Numbered from the stretch's first letter, positions 27,113 through 37,121 are shown. The stretch is 54,185 nt of DNA from Ruoffia tabacinasalis (GCF_005864045.1 NZ_VBSP01000013.1:1-54185); one strand, 5' to 3'. Notes: generated from the letters alone by a model not told the origin. Program-made: numbers and translations.

Positions 27113-28996
27113 TTAACGGTAATAGTATCTTCCGTCTGATTCATCGAAGAACCATTCAGCTGGTCTAGTTTCTCCAGTTGTTTCGTCATAAACTGTTTCT
27201 TCAGGTAAGTTCACGTAAGATCCGATGTTATCAACATATTGATTTGAGTAAGTTCTTCCATCTTCTCCTACTGTACCTGTTTCTGGTGACGATTCATCAA
27301 CAACATTCACTTGAGATTGAGCCGCTTCTTCAGCAGCTAATGACTCTGCTTCTGCTTGGGCTTGTGCTTCCGCTTCTTCCTCTGCTTGAGCAGCCGCTTC
27401 TTCTTCGGCTACTTCTTCTGGTGTTTGCCCAGTTTCAAAGTAAGTCACAATGTCAGAAATAGAAGTTGAAATGGCTGGGACAACCTCTTCAGCACTCGTG
27501 AAGTTAGAAGTTAGAATGACAGTAATATAGTAAGTGTCTTCTAATTCAACAATTCCTGCATAGTTTTGTTGTGCAGTGTTTGTATCTGCTGATGCAATTT
27601 CATAACGCGTTTGATATCCAGCAATTTGACCTTCAGGATATTTTGTTGTCACTGGCGTGTTTAATAACAATTCTTTAATTGTTGCATCTGCTTCTTCTGA
27701 TACTAATTCATTGTTTGCTAATTTATTAAGTAATTGAGCAATATCTTGTGCGCTTGTTACTGCACCAGTCACTTGCCCTGATTCTTGCATTGTTAACATT
27801 TGTGTTACTCGTGTTGAGAAGTAATTTGATTCATTTAACCATAAGTTAAAGGCGTTTGGTCCACCTGTTTCTTGAATTAAATGATTCATCGCTGACACGT
27901 CATTTGCTTCAACGACTGCTGATAATAATTCTTGAATGGTAAATTCTGTACCTTCTTCAGCAGTGGCTACGATTCCTTCGTCATTTTCAGCTACTAAATC
28001 AGATGACACTACGACTGGATCTTCAAGTGTTAATTCACCGTCTTCAATCGCATTGAATGTAAAGCCTAAGACAAACCATGAAATTAATGCGTCTGCTTCA
28101 ACGCTTTGGTCATCATAAACATATGGCACTTCAGCATCTTGCGGGTAAACAACTGCTGATACATCACCAATAGAAGTTAAGTTATCTGTAATCGTTGAGT
28201 TAAAGAATTCAGCTTGTTCTGTATCTAATGAAGTTGTCGGTACCTCATAGGAAATACTTTCACTTACACCTAATGATTCAGATTCAACGTTAAGGACTTG
28301 TTCTTGAGCATCTGTAGAAAGTACTGCTACAGAAGGATCGTTAAAGCTGATTGTTAGTATTTGGCCATCTTTAACTAATGAATAATCATCTTCTAGTTCT
28401 ACTGTCTCTCCATTAGCATCAATAGTAAAGTTAAATGTTGTACTATCCACATTATCTAATGACTCATTGAATTCAAGTGCGACATTCGTTAATGGGTATT
28501 CATCTAAGTTTACTTCTTGATTCACAATAGATAATTGACCGTCAGCGTTACTTTCTTCTGATTCAGGTGACTCCGTTGATTCTTCAGTTTCACTTGTTGC
28601 AGCTGAATCTTCTGTTTCTGATTCAGAATCTTGTGTATCTTCAGAAGGTTCTTCCCCTTCAGATTCCTCAGTAACAGGCGCTTCCGTTACAGGTTCTTCA
28701 GGTGTATTTTGAACAACTTCTGTATCAGACGTCTGGAAATAATCTACAACTTGATTAATAATTCGTGGGCCATATAAAAAGGCTAAGAAAACAATAGCTA
28801 CGGCAAGAACTAATTTAATAATTCCCCATAACACACGACTGAATCCTCCACTAGAACGACGCGGTGTTTCTTGTACTACGTCTTCATTACGTGTTTCTTC
28901 TTTTAATTCTGCTACTTCTTGTTTATTGAAGACATGCCCACAATAGGCACATTGATTTTTACTTCTTACGTTTCTACCACAATTTGGACACTGCAT
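27113..28996 (-). CDS. Zinc-ribbon membrane protein with a pseudo-beta-lactamase domain
   Basis: A 627-residue protein with an unusual domain order. A four-cysteine zinc ribbon (CPNC at 3-6, CAYC at 16-19) is cytosolic. One membrane helix follows (about 55-76), then an acidic Ser/Glu linker (90-155), a beta-rich domain (155-255) and a class A beta-lactamase/serine-hydrolase-like domain (260-520; AIEDGELTLEDPV and SAMNHLIQETGGPNAFN are typical). Catalytic motifs appear lost: the S-x-x-K site reads ALIS (303-306), S-D-N reads NDV (365-367) and K-T-G is absent near 460-465. An Ala/Glu coiled coil (527-560) and an aromatic tail (WFFD, YYYR) end it. Probably a binding or sensing protein at the wall. 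Monocistronic. Confidence 0.78.
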   Translation of the reverse strand: MQCPNCGRNVRSKNQCAYCGHVFNKQEVAELKEETRNEDVVQETPRRSSGGFSRVLWGIIKLVLAVAIVFLAFLYGPRIINQVVDYFQTSDTEVVQNTPEEPVTEAPVTEESEGEEPSEDTQDSESETEDSAATSETEESTESPESEESNADGQLSIVNQEVNLDEYPLTNVALEFNESLDNVDSTTFNFTIDANGETVELEDDYSLVKDGQILTISFNDPSVAVLSTDAQEQVLNVESESLGVSESISYEVPTTSLDTEQAEFFNSTITDNLTSIGDVSAVVYPQDAEVPYVYDDQSVEADALISWFVLGFTFNAIEDGELTLEDPVVVSSDLVAENDEGIVATAEEGTEFTIQELLSAVVEANDVSAMNHLIQETGGPNAFNLWLNESNYFSTRVTQMLTMQESGQVTGAVTSAQDIAQLLNKLANNELVSEEADATIKELLLNTPVTTKYPEGQIAGYQTRYEIASADTNTAQQNYAGIVELEDTYYITVILTSNFTSAEEVVPAISTSISDIVTYFETGQTPEEVAEEEAAAQAEEEAEAQAQAEAESLAAEEAAQSQVNVVDESSPETGTVGEDGRTYSNQYVDNIGSYVNLPEETVYDETTGETRPAEWFFDESDGRYYYR

Positions 28997-29169
28997 TAAC
29001 TCTACCTCCTAGAAATGTTGTCATTCCTCTTGTGCTTTCTATTGTAGCATAGAATGTGTCAGTTTGTCAGTTACAAACTAGAGGATAAATTCTTTAAACT
29101 GTTGTCATTCCATATATATATTAGTTTTGTAACATTCTTCTAACAAGCAAATTATTTTTATTTCAAAAT

Positions 29170-29221
29170 AAAAACTCCCAACGATTCTAAAGTCAATTAA
29201 CTTAGAATTCATTGAAAGTTT
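29170..29221 (-). terminator. Terminator after the giant permease
   Basis: On the minus strand ACTTTCAATGAATTCTAA pairs, with G-U pairs and one bulge, with TTAGAATCGTTGGGAGT, followed by U-rich sequence. It ends the four-gene exporter transcript 20 bases past the stop. Confidence 0.8.
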
Positions 29222-29240
29222 TTTGGAAAATATTTTGTTA

Positions 29241-32200
29241 TTAATCTACACCTTTAAGTGCTTCAACCATATCGATTTTTTTCAGTTTAAAGTGCATAGC
29301 CACCATGACTATTGCAGAGAATGCTAAGGATATGAAGAATGAAGCGATGTAACCGCCTATTGAAACACTTGGATGGAACAAGACGTCCATCATTTGCATT
29401 GTTTTTAATAAGTAAGTATTTAAGATCGTTCCGAGCACTAAACCAACTAAGCTACCTAAGACTGTTAGTACTAATACCTCGTTAAAGATATACATACTTA
29501 CTTCTCGGTCATAGAATCCAAGTACTTTAATCGTAGATAATTCTCGGATTCGTTCAGCAACGTTAATATTTGTTAAGTTATACAGAACGACAAAGGCTAA
29601 TGAAGCCGCTGAGATAATTAGAACTAATGTAATTAAATCTAAACTTCCCATTTGATCTGCGATACTTTCAGCAAGTGTATTCAAATCGACAGTCGTTAAG
29701 ACATTATCATTGTCCATAATCGATTCTTCAGTTTCTTTTTGACTGACACCTTCTGTGTATTGAACTAAGTAAGCATTTTGACTTGGTTCTTCCTCAAAGA
29801 TACTTTCATATTGTTCAGGATTTACATAGAGGTAGTGAGAAGCGTAGTTTTCTACAACTGTAAAATCTTCTACAGTAAACTCTTCAAAGTCTTCATTTTC
29901 TAAGGTAAATGAGTCGCTTTCTGATAAATTCAGTAACTCACCCATTCTTTCCGTGATAAATGGACCTTCATCTACGATGGCATTTGGAATTGGTTCCTGA
30001 CCTCTTTCGCGTAATGTAACGTAGTCCGAGAATGATTCTAAATCACCTAGAGGAACTATTACAGTAACGGATTGTGTCTGACCATCTTCCAATTCTGCAT
30101 CATACGTTTCAAGTAGCGCTGGCATATAGCCCTCTACGCCATCCATCTCTGTGAGTGTTTGATTCATGTCCTCAACTTCAGAATCTTCTAAAACGTCATT
30201 AAGGTATACCATGCCATCATATGTTTGGAGTTGATTAAACTGACCATCCACAACACCAGATATTGTATTACTAATCCCGAAACCTGTCACGATCAACATC
30301 GTACACCCTGCAACTCCGATAAGTGTCATCGAGTTACGTCCTTTGTATCTTAGTAGATTTCTCACTGTCATTTTGGTATTAAATGATAATCGATTCCAAA
30401 TACTTGGTACACGTTCTAGTAATAATTTCTTACCTGATTTCGGTGGTTCCGGTTGTAGTAGATTAGCCGGTTGGGTACGCAACATTTTAAGTGGCGTATA
30501 GATTGCAGGGAATAAAGCTGTCGCCAAGGCTATCAGTGCTGCAAGAATATTCCATCCCCATAAGATTTCAATCTCAGGCGCATCGAAATAATACAACATA
30601 TTATATGCATTTAAGATAACACCTGGAAAGACTGCATAACCGATGATTAACCCAACAACGATACCTAATATTCCGGCAATGCCGGCATAGACAACAAATT
30701 TCTGGATAATCGTTCCATTGTTATACCCTAGTTGTTTCATTGTTCCCATGTAATTCCTTTGTTCACTTGCCATACGTTTAATTGTTGTGAAAGTCACTAA
30801 GATAGCTATCGCAAAGAAAAACACTGGGAATATATTAGAGATGACATTTAGTTGTTCTGCATTATCATTTAAACTTTGATAGACACTTGAACTTCCACGT
30901 TTCTCCACTACATAGGTTGGCTCTTCTAAATCATTTAGAGATTCTTTAGCTTCAGCAATATCTGCTTCAGCCTGCTCTAAATCTTCTAAGGCATCTTCTT
31001 CTTCTGAGATAAATTCATAACGATTTAAGTTATACTCAGCGTCACCTTGCATCAATTCCATTCGACCAGCTAGAGCATCTTCACGACCTGTTTCAAGTTC
31101 TCTTTGCCCTGCAATAAGCGTATTGTATGACTCGTCGATCACCCGTTTACCATCGACAAGACTCGCTTGTCCTTCATTAAATTGTGAAATACCTTCATCT
31201 AAAGCTTGTCGACCTTCAGTGATAGCAGCATATGCTGTATCTAACTCACTTTGACCTGCCGCACTTTGAGCATTCAGCTCAGTCCAACCTTGGTTAATCG
31301 TACTTTGCGCTGCTTCTAATTGACTCAAACCAGCATAATATTCATTCCAACCAGCTGCTAATACAGAACTTTGTTCATCGAGTGTCGCTTGTCCCGTTTG
31401 CAACATATTCACTGCCTCAACTAATTGAGTCAATTCAGATTGAATTTGACCTAAGTCCAATTCCGGAGGTAGTTCATTTAAACCACCATCTTCGAGAAGT
31501 TGATCTAATTCAGCTTGCGCAGTCGTCAGAGCCGCTTCCGTTTGACTGAGCTGACTATTAAGCTCTTCAATTTGAGCTTCTAAAGAATTGAATCGTTCAA
31601 TTTGTTGATTCAACTCTGCCAGTTCTGAGTTATTTTGTTGAAGTAAAGTGCTAAATTCATTAAATTCATTTCTTTGTGTTTGTATATCACTTTCAATTTG
31701 AATGGATTCCGCTTCAGTTAATTCTGGATTTTGTAATTGTGATTCTAATGCACTGATTGCTTGTGATAATTCAGCCATTTGTTGATTATAAGACTCATTC
31801 TGAGTTAACAATTCATCTCTTCGTGCAATAAGTCCCGAAATATCTCCAATATTATTGTATTCAGTTTGGAGTTGGTTTAATTCCGTTTCGATGTTTGTTA
31901 ATTGCTGTTCTAATTCACGTATTTCAGCTATTTTATTAATTAGCTCATTGTCACTTCCAGAAGGGTTTTCTGGGAGTGTTTCTGTTTGAGTCTCTAACTC
32001 AGCTATTCGATTATTTAATAATTGTAGAACATCATCAATTGAAGTTGCTGGGCTCAATTCAGTCCCAACAAGTTGTTCTAGTAAAGTGATTTGTTCTGTC
32101 GAAAGTTTCAAATCAGCTAACGTTTGCTCTAGCTCTTCAACCTCACCTAATTCATTGACGATAGATGCGAGTTCTTGTAGATTTTCTCTTAAGATATCTC

Positions 32201-33605
32201 GTTCAATATTTAATGAATTAATCCAAGATACAATATCCGGATTTGTTCCGGTATCTGATTGCTCAAGAACTTGAAGGAAGCCGTTAATAACATCAATCTG
32301 ATCTTCAATTGCAGCTAACAATTGCTCTGGTGGTATCTGATCGTTTGTAGCAAGACTTAATTGGTCTAGCAATTCTTGTCTTCCTGCAGCCAATTGACTA
32401 TAACCGGCATCAAGTGCCGCTTGGCCTTCAACTAATTGTGAATAACCTGCTTGTGCTTGTGATGCTGCTTGATCTAACTGTACTTGTGCATCTGTTAATT
32501 GTGACTGAGCAGATGCGATTTCTTCATTAAAGGTCGCCAGTCCTTCTTCATATTGGGCCAAGCCTTCTTCATAAGTTTTTTCATTATAATTCAGTTGTAC
32601 CCGTGCATCCGCAAGTTCTAACCGCCCTTGTTGATACTCTTTGATTCCATCATTCAGTTCTTCTTCTCCACTTTCGATGTCAGCAATCCCTTGATTAAGA
32701 GTTCTTTGGCCTTCAAATATTTCTTGATGACCCTCTGATAAAGTTGTTTGAGCTTCTTCTAAGGCTTCTCGAGCATCTTCTAAGGTTTGGTAACCATCAG
32801 CCACTTCAGTTTCCCCTTCATCGATGGAAGACGCAATTTCATCTTGCAGCTCCACAATTCGTACTTCAGGTCTACCTTCTAAGTCTTCTTCAAATGAAGC
32901 CACAGTCTGATCGACAATTTGATTATATTCTGGTGTATAGGCTTCGTATTCTCTCGCATCATCTACCCAATAATATGCTTCAGAGTATAAATCTCCACTC
33001 ACTGCCTGATCGCTTATAATTCCAAAGACATTAGCCGATCCGCTTCGGGTCATTCTTTCTATATAAAGTGGATTACGAGCAAAGCCGACCACTTCGAACT
33101 CTTCCGTTTCCAATGTGAAACCGGCACTATCCGAATTATCTAGTGTGATTCGGTCACCAATTTGGATAGGTGAATCCATTTGTGCATTGAGCGTTTCTAG
33201 ATATTTTGTATCGAGGACAATTTCATCCGTGTCTTCAACCATTCGTCCTTCAAAAACCTTAAAGAAAATTGTACTCTCATCACCATTGTAAGTGAATATC
33301 TTCGCATTCTCTTCACCAGGACTGACAATAGCATTAATGGACTGCATGGGTAAGATAGTGACACCATTCTGGTTATCTAACAAATCAATATCTGTCTCGT
33401 TAAGACCAACTGTCGATAATATATGTCCATCTGGCATATTATTCTCTTGATATACTTCTCGAGCAGTTCTTACCATGGATGGCCCTGCGGCCCGAATTCC
33501 AACAAAGAAAGAAACACCTAAGGCAATGATGGCAAATATTGAGATAAAGCGAGGAATCGATTCTTTTATTTCTCTTAAATTATCCTTCCATAAAGCAGAA
33601 TTCAT
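29241..33605 (-). CDS. ABC transporter permease (FtsX/MacB type) with a ~640-residue coiled coil
   Basis: A 1454-residue membrane protein. Transmembrane segment 1 is at about 20-40 and is followed by an extracytoplasmic MacB-like domain. A long coiled coil spans about residues 255-895, built from repeats such as EGQ..L..G and AALDAGYSQLAAGRQEL, with a Gln/Leu-rich middle. Three membrane helices follow near 925-1045, then a second FtsX half (SFNTKMTVRNLLRYKGRNSM) with one plus three helices, giving eight in all. The two FtsX repeats and the C-terminal ALKGVD are typical of type VII ABC systems. Such systems work as mechanotransmitters or exporters. The ATPase gene is 24 bases upstream. The coil is unusually long. 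Confidence 0.88.
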   Translation of the reverse strand: MNSALWKDNLREIKESIPRFISIFAIIALGVSFFVGIRAAGPSMVRTAREVYQENNMPDGHILSTVGLNETDIDLLDNQNGVTILPMQSINAIVSPGEENAKIFTYNGDESTIFFKVFEGRMVEDTDEIVLDTKYLETLNAQMDSPIQIGDRITLDNSDSAGFTLETEEFEVVGFARNPLYIERMTRSGSANVFGIISDQAVSGDLYSEAYYWVDDAREYEAYTPEYNQIVDQTVASFEEDLEGRPEVRIVELQDEIASSIDEGETEVADGYQTLEDAREALEEAQTTLSEGHQEIFEGQRTLNQGIADIESGEEELNDGIKEYQQGRLELADARVQLNYNEKTYEEGLAQYEEGLATFNEEIASAQSQLTDAQVQLDQAASQAQAGYSQLVEGQAALDAGYSQLAAGRQELLDQLSLATNDQIPPEQLLAAIEDQIDVINGFLQVLEQSDTGTNPDIVSWINSLNIERDILRENLQELASIVNELGEVEELEQTLADLKLSTEQITLLEQLVGTELSPATSIDDVLQLLNNRIAELETQTETLPENPSGSDNELINKIAEIRELEQQLTNIETELNQLQTEYNNIGDISGLIARRDELLTQNESYNQQMAELSQAISALESQLQNPELTEAESIQIESDIQTQRNEFNEFSTLLQQNNSELAELNQQIERFNSLEAQIEELNSQLSQTEAALTTAQAELDQLLEDGGLNELPPELDLGQIQSELTQLVEAVNMLQTGQATLDEQSSVLAAGWNEYYAGLSQLEAAQSTINQGWTELNAQSAAGQSELDTAYAAITEGRQALDEGISQFNEGQASLVDGKRVIDESYNTLIAGQRELETGREDALAGRMELMQGDAEYNLNRYEFISEEEDALEDLEQAEADIAEAKESLNDLEEPTYVVEKRGSSSVYQSLNDNAEQLNVISNIFPVFFFAIAILVTFTTIKRMASEQRNYMGTMKQLGYNNGTIIQKFVVYAGIAGILGIVVGLIIGYAVFPGVILNAYNMLYYFDAPEIEILWGWNILAALIALATALFPAIYTPLKMLRTQPANLLQPEPPKSGKKLLLERVPSIWNRLSFNTKMTVRNLLRYKGRNSMTLIGVAGCTMLIVTGFGISNTISGVVDGQFNQLQTYDGMVYLNDVLEDSEVEDMNQTLTEMDGVEGYMPALLETYDAELEDGQTQSVTVIVPLGDLESFSDYVTLRERGQEPIPNAIVDEGPFITERMGELLNLSESDSFTLENEDFEEFTVEDFTVVENYASHYLYVNPEQYESIFEEEPSQNAYLVQYTEGVSQKETEESIMDNDNVLTTVDLNTLAESIADQMGSLDLITLVLIISAASLAFVVLYNLTNINVAERIRELSTIKVLGFYDREVSMYIFNEVLVLTVLGSLVGLVLGTILNTYLLKTMQMMDVLFHPSVSIGGYIASFFISLAFSAIVMVAMHFKLKKIDMVEALKGVD

Positions 33606-33629
33606 AGTATTCCCCCTTCTTAATACTAA

Positions 33630-34331
33630 TTACCATTTTATTTCATCTACTTTTAGAGGCGTATCATTTATAACAATATCGTCTACTCTCCCGTTTCTAA
33701 TCTTTATTACCCGATCTGCCATCTCTGAAATTGTTGTATTATGAGTAATAACAACAATGGTGGAATCGGTATTACGGCTTGTATCTTGCAATAATTTAAG
33801 AATTTGCTTACCTGTCTCGTAGTCTAATGCACCCGTAGGTTCATCGGCTAACAATAATTTTGGTTTGCTGGCAATAGCGCGAGCAATGGATACACGTTGT
33901 TGTTCTCCACCTGAAAGTTGAGCTGGAAAATTATCCGCTCGGTGGTCTAACCCACATTGCTTAAGAACATCCATCACATCCGCATCACTATTAGATATTT
34001 GAATCGATAACTCGACATTTTCTTTTGCGGTTAAATTAGGCACAAGATTATAGTTTTGGAAGACAAAGCCAATATTATTTCTACGAAATGTTGTTAATTC
34101 TTTGTCTGAATAATCACTAATATCATTATCAGCAATAATAACGTCACCTGATGTCGCTTTATCCATTCCACCTAATATATTTAAAGTTGTTGATTTACCG
34201 GCTCCTGAAGGACCTAATATTACGGCAAATTCGCCTGATTCGATTGTAAATGTTACACCATCATTTGCGCGAGTGACAACCTCACCGCTTTTATACTCTT
34301 TTACTACATCAATTAGTTCAATATACCTCAT
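33630..34331 (-). CDS. ABC transporter ATP-binding protein (LolD/MacB-like)
   Basis: A 233-residue ATPase subunit that powers the neighbouring permease. It has Walker [10 protein letters not shown] (40-48), the Q-loop Gln92, the signature LSGGEQQRV (139-147), Walker B LLLADEP (159-165) and the H-loop in VVITHN. The overall sequence is that of the LolD/MacB/FtsE-type subgroup, which pairs with FtsX-fold permeases. A GAGGTGA site precedes the ATG. It is 15 bases after the rRNA methyltransferase and 24 bases before the permease. Confidence 0.96.
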   Translation of the reverse strand: MRYIELIDVVKEYKSGEVVTRANDGVTFTIESGEFAVILGPSGAGKSTTLNILGGMDKATSGDVIIADNDISDYSDKELTTFRRNNIGFVFQNYNLVPNLTAKENVELSIQISNSDADVMDVLKQCGLDHRADNFPAQLSGGEQQRVSIARAIASKPKLLLADEPTGALDYETGKQILKLLQDTSRNTDSTIVVITHNTTISEMADRVIKIRNGRVDDIVINDTPLKVDEIKW

Positions 34332-34346
34332 CTAATCTCACCTCTA

Positions 34347-35540
34347 TTACTCATCTTCGCGATAAAAGACCAACACTTTGAGGTAACTACTTTCTTCATC
34401 TGGACTTGTTGGGAAGTCTTCTGGAAGATTGAATTGTTGGATTAAATAATAAGTTCCGTTCAACTCTTGCGTTGCCGCAACCATATCATCTCGGAAATCT
34501 TCTAAAGCATAACCACTATGGTTGGTACTTAATATCGTCATCCCATTTGGATTTGTTAATTTAAATAATTGTTTTGCTAAGTTTGAATAGTCTTCTTCGA
34601 CTCTGAACATTTTCTTTTTAGTTCGAGCGAAGCTTGGAGGATCACTAACAATTAAATCAAATGTAATGTCATTTTTGGCTGCGTAATCTAAATAATTAAA
34701 GACATCCATCACACGAATCTCATGTTTAGAATCTTCAACTTTGATATCATTTAACGCAAACTGTTCTGTTGTTAATTCAATGCTGCGGTTGGCTACATCA
34801 ACACTCACTGTATGGTCGCTTCCACCAACTGCTGCGGCAACCGAGAATGCCCCTGTATAACTAAAGATATTCAATACAGACATACCATTCGCTTGAGTCT
34901 TAATAAAATCACGCACGTCTCTTTGGTCTAAAAAGATTCCTGTCATCCAACTTTCACCTAAATGCACAGCATAGTTAAGATTATTCTCTTTAACGACTAA
35001 TGGATCCGGTGCTTCGGCGCCACTGACTAATTGAATGGGTTCTAAATCATCTGTTTGGAAGCGGAGCGTCTCATAAACTCCCTTAACTTCAGGTAATAAT
35101 TGTTTTATTGCTTCAAAGAACCAATGACGGTATTCATAAATCCCTTTAGAATACCAATTAATTTGAACGTAGTGGTCGTACCAATCAATGGTCACCCCAC
35201 CAATTCCGTCCCCTTCACCGTTAAATAAACGGAAAGCAGTCGTTTCTGTACTATTAAAGAATGCTTCGCGTTCTTCAAAAGCTTCTTCTAAGACATAATA
35301 GACTAAACTGTCGTTCCAATATTCATCTTGATAAGTGGTAATTAACCAGCCAACACCTTTATTTTGGCGTCCAACTAACATTTTCCCTAAGAATTGATTG
35401 TCAAAATCATTTAAGATTACGACATCTCCTTCAATAAAGTGTTTCGCTTTATCTTCGTTTTGGAAATCCTTTGCTTTAACTAACTTTCCACCTTGTTTAA
35501 TTCGCTTTGTCGCAAGTTCTCTTAATTTATATTCTGCCAT
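34347..35540 (-). CDS. RlmI-type 23S rRNA cytosine-5 methyltransferase
   Basis: A 397-residue SAM-dependent RNA methyltransferase. The N-terminal PUA domain (residues 1-75) binds RNA, an EEHEE-like middle domain follows, and the Rossmann methyltransferase holds NIFSYTGAFSVAAA (SAM site) and the catalytic DPPSFARTKK. RlmI relatives methylate C1962 of 23S rRNA. The frame is open from a GTG at 35549, but AAGGTG lies six bases before the ATG at 35540. It stands between a secreted protein and an ABC exporter with gaps of 24 and 15 bases, an odd place for an rRNA enzyme; it may simply share the transcript. Confidence 0.9.
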   Translation of the reverse strand: MAEYKLRELATKRIKQGGKLVKAKDFQNEDKAKHFIEGDVVILNDFDNQFLGKMLVGRQNKGVGWLITTYQDEYWNDSLVYYVLEEAFEEREAFFNSTETTAFRLFNGEGDGIGGVTIDWYDHYVQINWYSKGIYEYRHWFFEAIKQLLPEVKGVYETLRFQTDDLEPIQLVSGAEAPDPLVVKENNLNYAVHLGESWMTGIFLDQRDVRDFIKTQANGMSVLNIFSYTGAFSVAAAVGGSDHTVSVDVANRSIELTTEQFALNDIKVEDSKHEIRVMDVFNYLDYAAKNDITFDLIVSDPPSFARTKKKMFRVEEDYSNLAKQLFKLTNPNGMTILSTNHSGYALEDFRDDMVAATQELNGTYYLIQQFNLPEDFPTSPDEESSYLKVLVFYREDE

Positions 35541-35564
35541 TTTGAACACCTTATTCTTTCTCTT

Positions 35565-36740
35565 TTAATTTAATAACTGTGTGTCGTTGTCATAACGTTG
35601 ATTCTCAGCGGTTAACACTGATTCCATCAAATATGAAAATTCACTCATTGTCATTTTATTCAATTCATTTATTTCTGGTATCTTTTCTTCTGATGGTGTC
35701 ATGGATAATTCTAAACGATAATTAAAAGATTCGATATCTGCTGTTTTATTACTGAATATATTCAGCATAAATTGTTCATAAAGACCTGTTAATGTTGCGT
35801 TATAACTACCTACCTCAGGATTTATACTAATAGTTGCTTTGGTTAATTTATCTGTCACGTGATTTGTACTAATATTACTTTCCCACTGATAATCAGCTGG
35901 AAACTCTCGATTATCCAATCTTCTCGAAGATATTAAGTCATCTGTAATTTGTGAAGACAATGTCGACTGAAATGTTAGTCCTCGTGAGTTTTCAGTGATA
36001 TTAAATTGTTGATTCGGAATAACATCATAAGAAATGTGTCGATCATCACTTTCGTTAATATCCACATTTAAACTATAATTCAAACTGAAACTGCCCGCAT
36101 TTTGATAGAATCCACGTGGAATCTCAAGTCTTTCCATATCAATAATCGTGCTATCATTTAATTGATAGATATCATCCGTAGAGATATCCTCTATTTGAGA
36201 TAAATCTGGAAAGTATAATAAATTATCGATTAACTCTTCATTCATATTAATCGAACCTAACTCATCTTGATTAATTGCAATGTAGTAATTATTGAATTCA
36301 TTTAGTTGGTTTTGAACATTTTGAGGAAAATACGTTTGCTCAAAAAATCCCGTATCCGTTAATAAATTGATTGTATTAATGTAAGCTAAAGAAAATTCAC
36401 GATAAGAAACGATGTCATAAGTTGAGACTGATTGTGTATTGTCTTGTCCATATTCATAAATATCAAACGTTAATCTTGCATCCCCACTGATAGAATCAGC
36501 AAGAATCTCACCTTCAGCAAGTAATTTGTTCGAATCAACATTCATATATCGCAAAGTGATTTTATATTTATCTGATGCTTCTAATTTATCTAATACTTGC
36601 TTAAAATCTTGATCAACTTCTTCTCGTATGGCGAGCTCTTCTTGCATTTCTTCATCTTCAGATGCTTGGGCAAACTGTATTGGATAATTAATGAATGAAA
36701 TGAGACTCAGAGATAACAATAATTTCTTTAATTGACGCAT
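35565..36740 (-). CDS. Secreted protein of unknown function, exporter-linked
   Basis: A 391-residue protein with a clear signal peptide (residues 1-26, LLLSLSLISFINYPIQFAQA, cleavage after AQA) and no lipobox, so it should be released or trapped in the wall. The mature part is acidic and strand-rich with no cysteine. Stretches such as SDKYKITLRYMNVDSNKLL and GSFSLNYSLNV hint at a repeated beta-sheet fold of LolA-like type, but this is only an impression. No family is recognised. It is the first gene of the likely operon with the RlmI-type enzyme, the ABC ATPase and the giant permease. AGGAG lies nine bases before the ATG. Confidence 0.75.
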   Translation of the reverse strand: MRQLKKLLLSLSLISFINYPIQFAQASEDEEMQEELAIREEVDQDFKQVLDKLEASDKYKITLRYMNVDSNKLLAEGEILADSISGDARLTFDIYEYGQDNTQSVSTYDIVSYREFSLAYINTINLLTDTGFFEQTYFPQNVQNQLNEFNNYYIAINQDELGSINMNEELIDNLLYFPDLSQIEDISTDDIYQLNDSTIIDMERLEIPRGFYQNAGSFSLNYSLNVDINESDDRHISYDVIPNQQFNITENSRGLTFQSTLSSQITDDLISSRRLDNREFPADYQWESNISTNHVTDKLTKATISINPEVGSYNATLTGLYEQFMLNIFSNKTADIESFNYRLELSMTPSEEKIPEINELNKMTMSEFSYLMESVLTAENQRYDNDTQLLN

Positions 36741-36843
36741 AATTATTCGCTCCTGACCTTTTTACTCCGCTTCATATATTAGCATATTATTTCGAACTGA
36801 GTATGAATTTTATCTTCTTTATTATCAGCTACTACGCTTACAT

Positions 36844-36888
36844 TAAAAAAGCATACACTTTTAGTTTTAGACACTAAAAATGTATGCA
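36844..36888 (-). terminator. Terminator after the CsbD-like gene
   Basis: On the minus strand GCATACATTTTTAG pairs with CTAAAAGTGTATGC (one mismatch) and is followed by six U. It separates the CsbD-like gene from the exporter operon. Confidence 0.88.
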
Positions 36889-36911
36889 TTTAAATCGCAA
36901 GAAACAATTAA

Positions 36912-37121
36912 CTATCTTCTATCTTTATCGTCGTTATCGAAGGCATCTTTCACACCGTCTACCGCACCTTTGACAGTATCTTTAACGTCATCTAGTGCTT
37001 CTTTAGCTTTACCGCTATTTTTTTGTGCTTTTCCTTCTGTTTCACGTTTTTTATCGCCAGTTACTTTACCTGTAACTTCTTTTGTTTTTCCTACAACTTG
37101 ATCTTTTTTATCTTCTGACAT
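36912..37121 (-). CDS. CsbD-like stress protein
   Basis: A 69-residue, highly charged protein of the CsbD family: MSEDKKDQVVGKTKEVTGKVTG followed by KRETEGKAQKNSGKAKEAL. These are small, soluble, helical proteins induced by general stress; their action is unknown. The tail KGAVDGVKDAFDNDDKDRR adds a short helix. The start is the ATG at 37121 with GGAGGGG six bases before it; the TTG at 37136 overlaps that site and is rejected. It is monocistronic. Confidence 0.92.
   Translation of the reverse strand: MSEDKKDQVVGKTKEVTGKVTGDKKRETEGKAQKNSGKAKEALDDVKDTVKGAVDGVKDAFDNDDKDRR

Noticed and set aside
27113-28996. Active class A beta-lactamase and hence resistance gene
   Set aside because: The S-x-x-K, S-D-N and K-T-G motifs are not present in the expected places.
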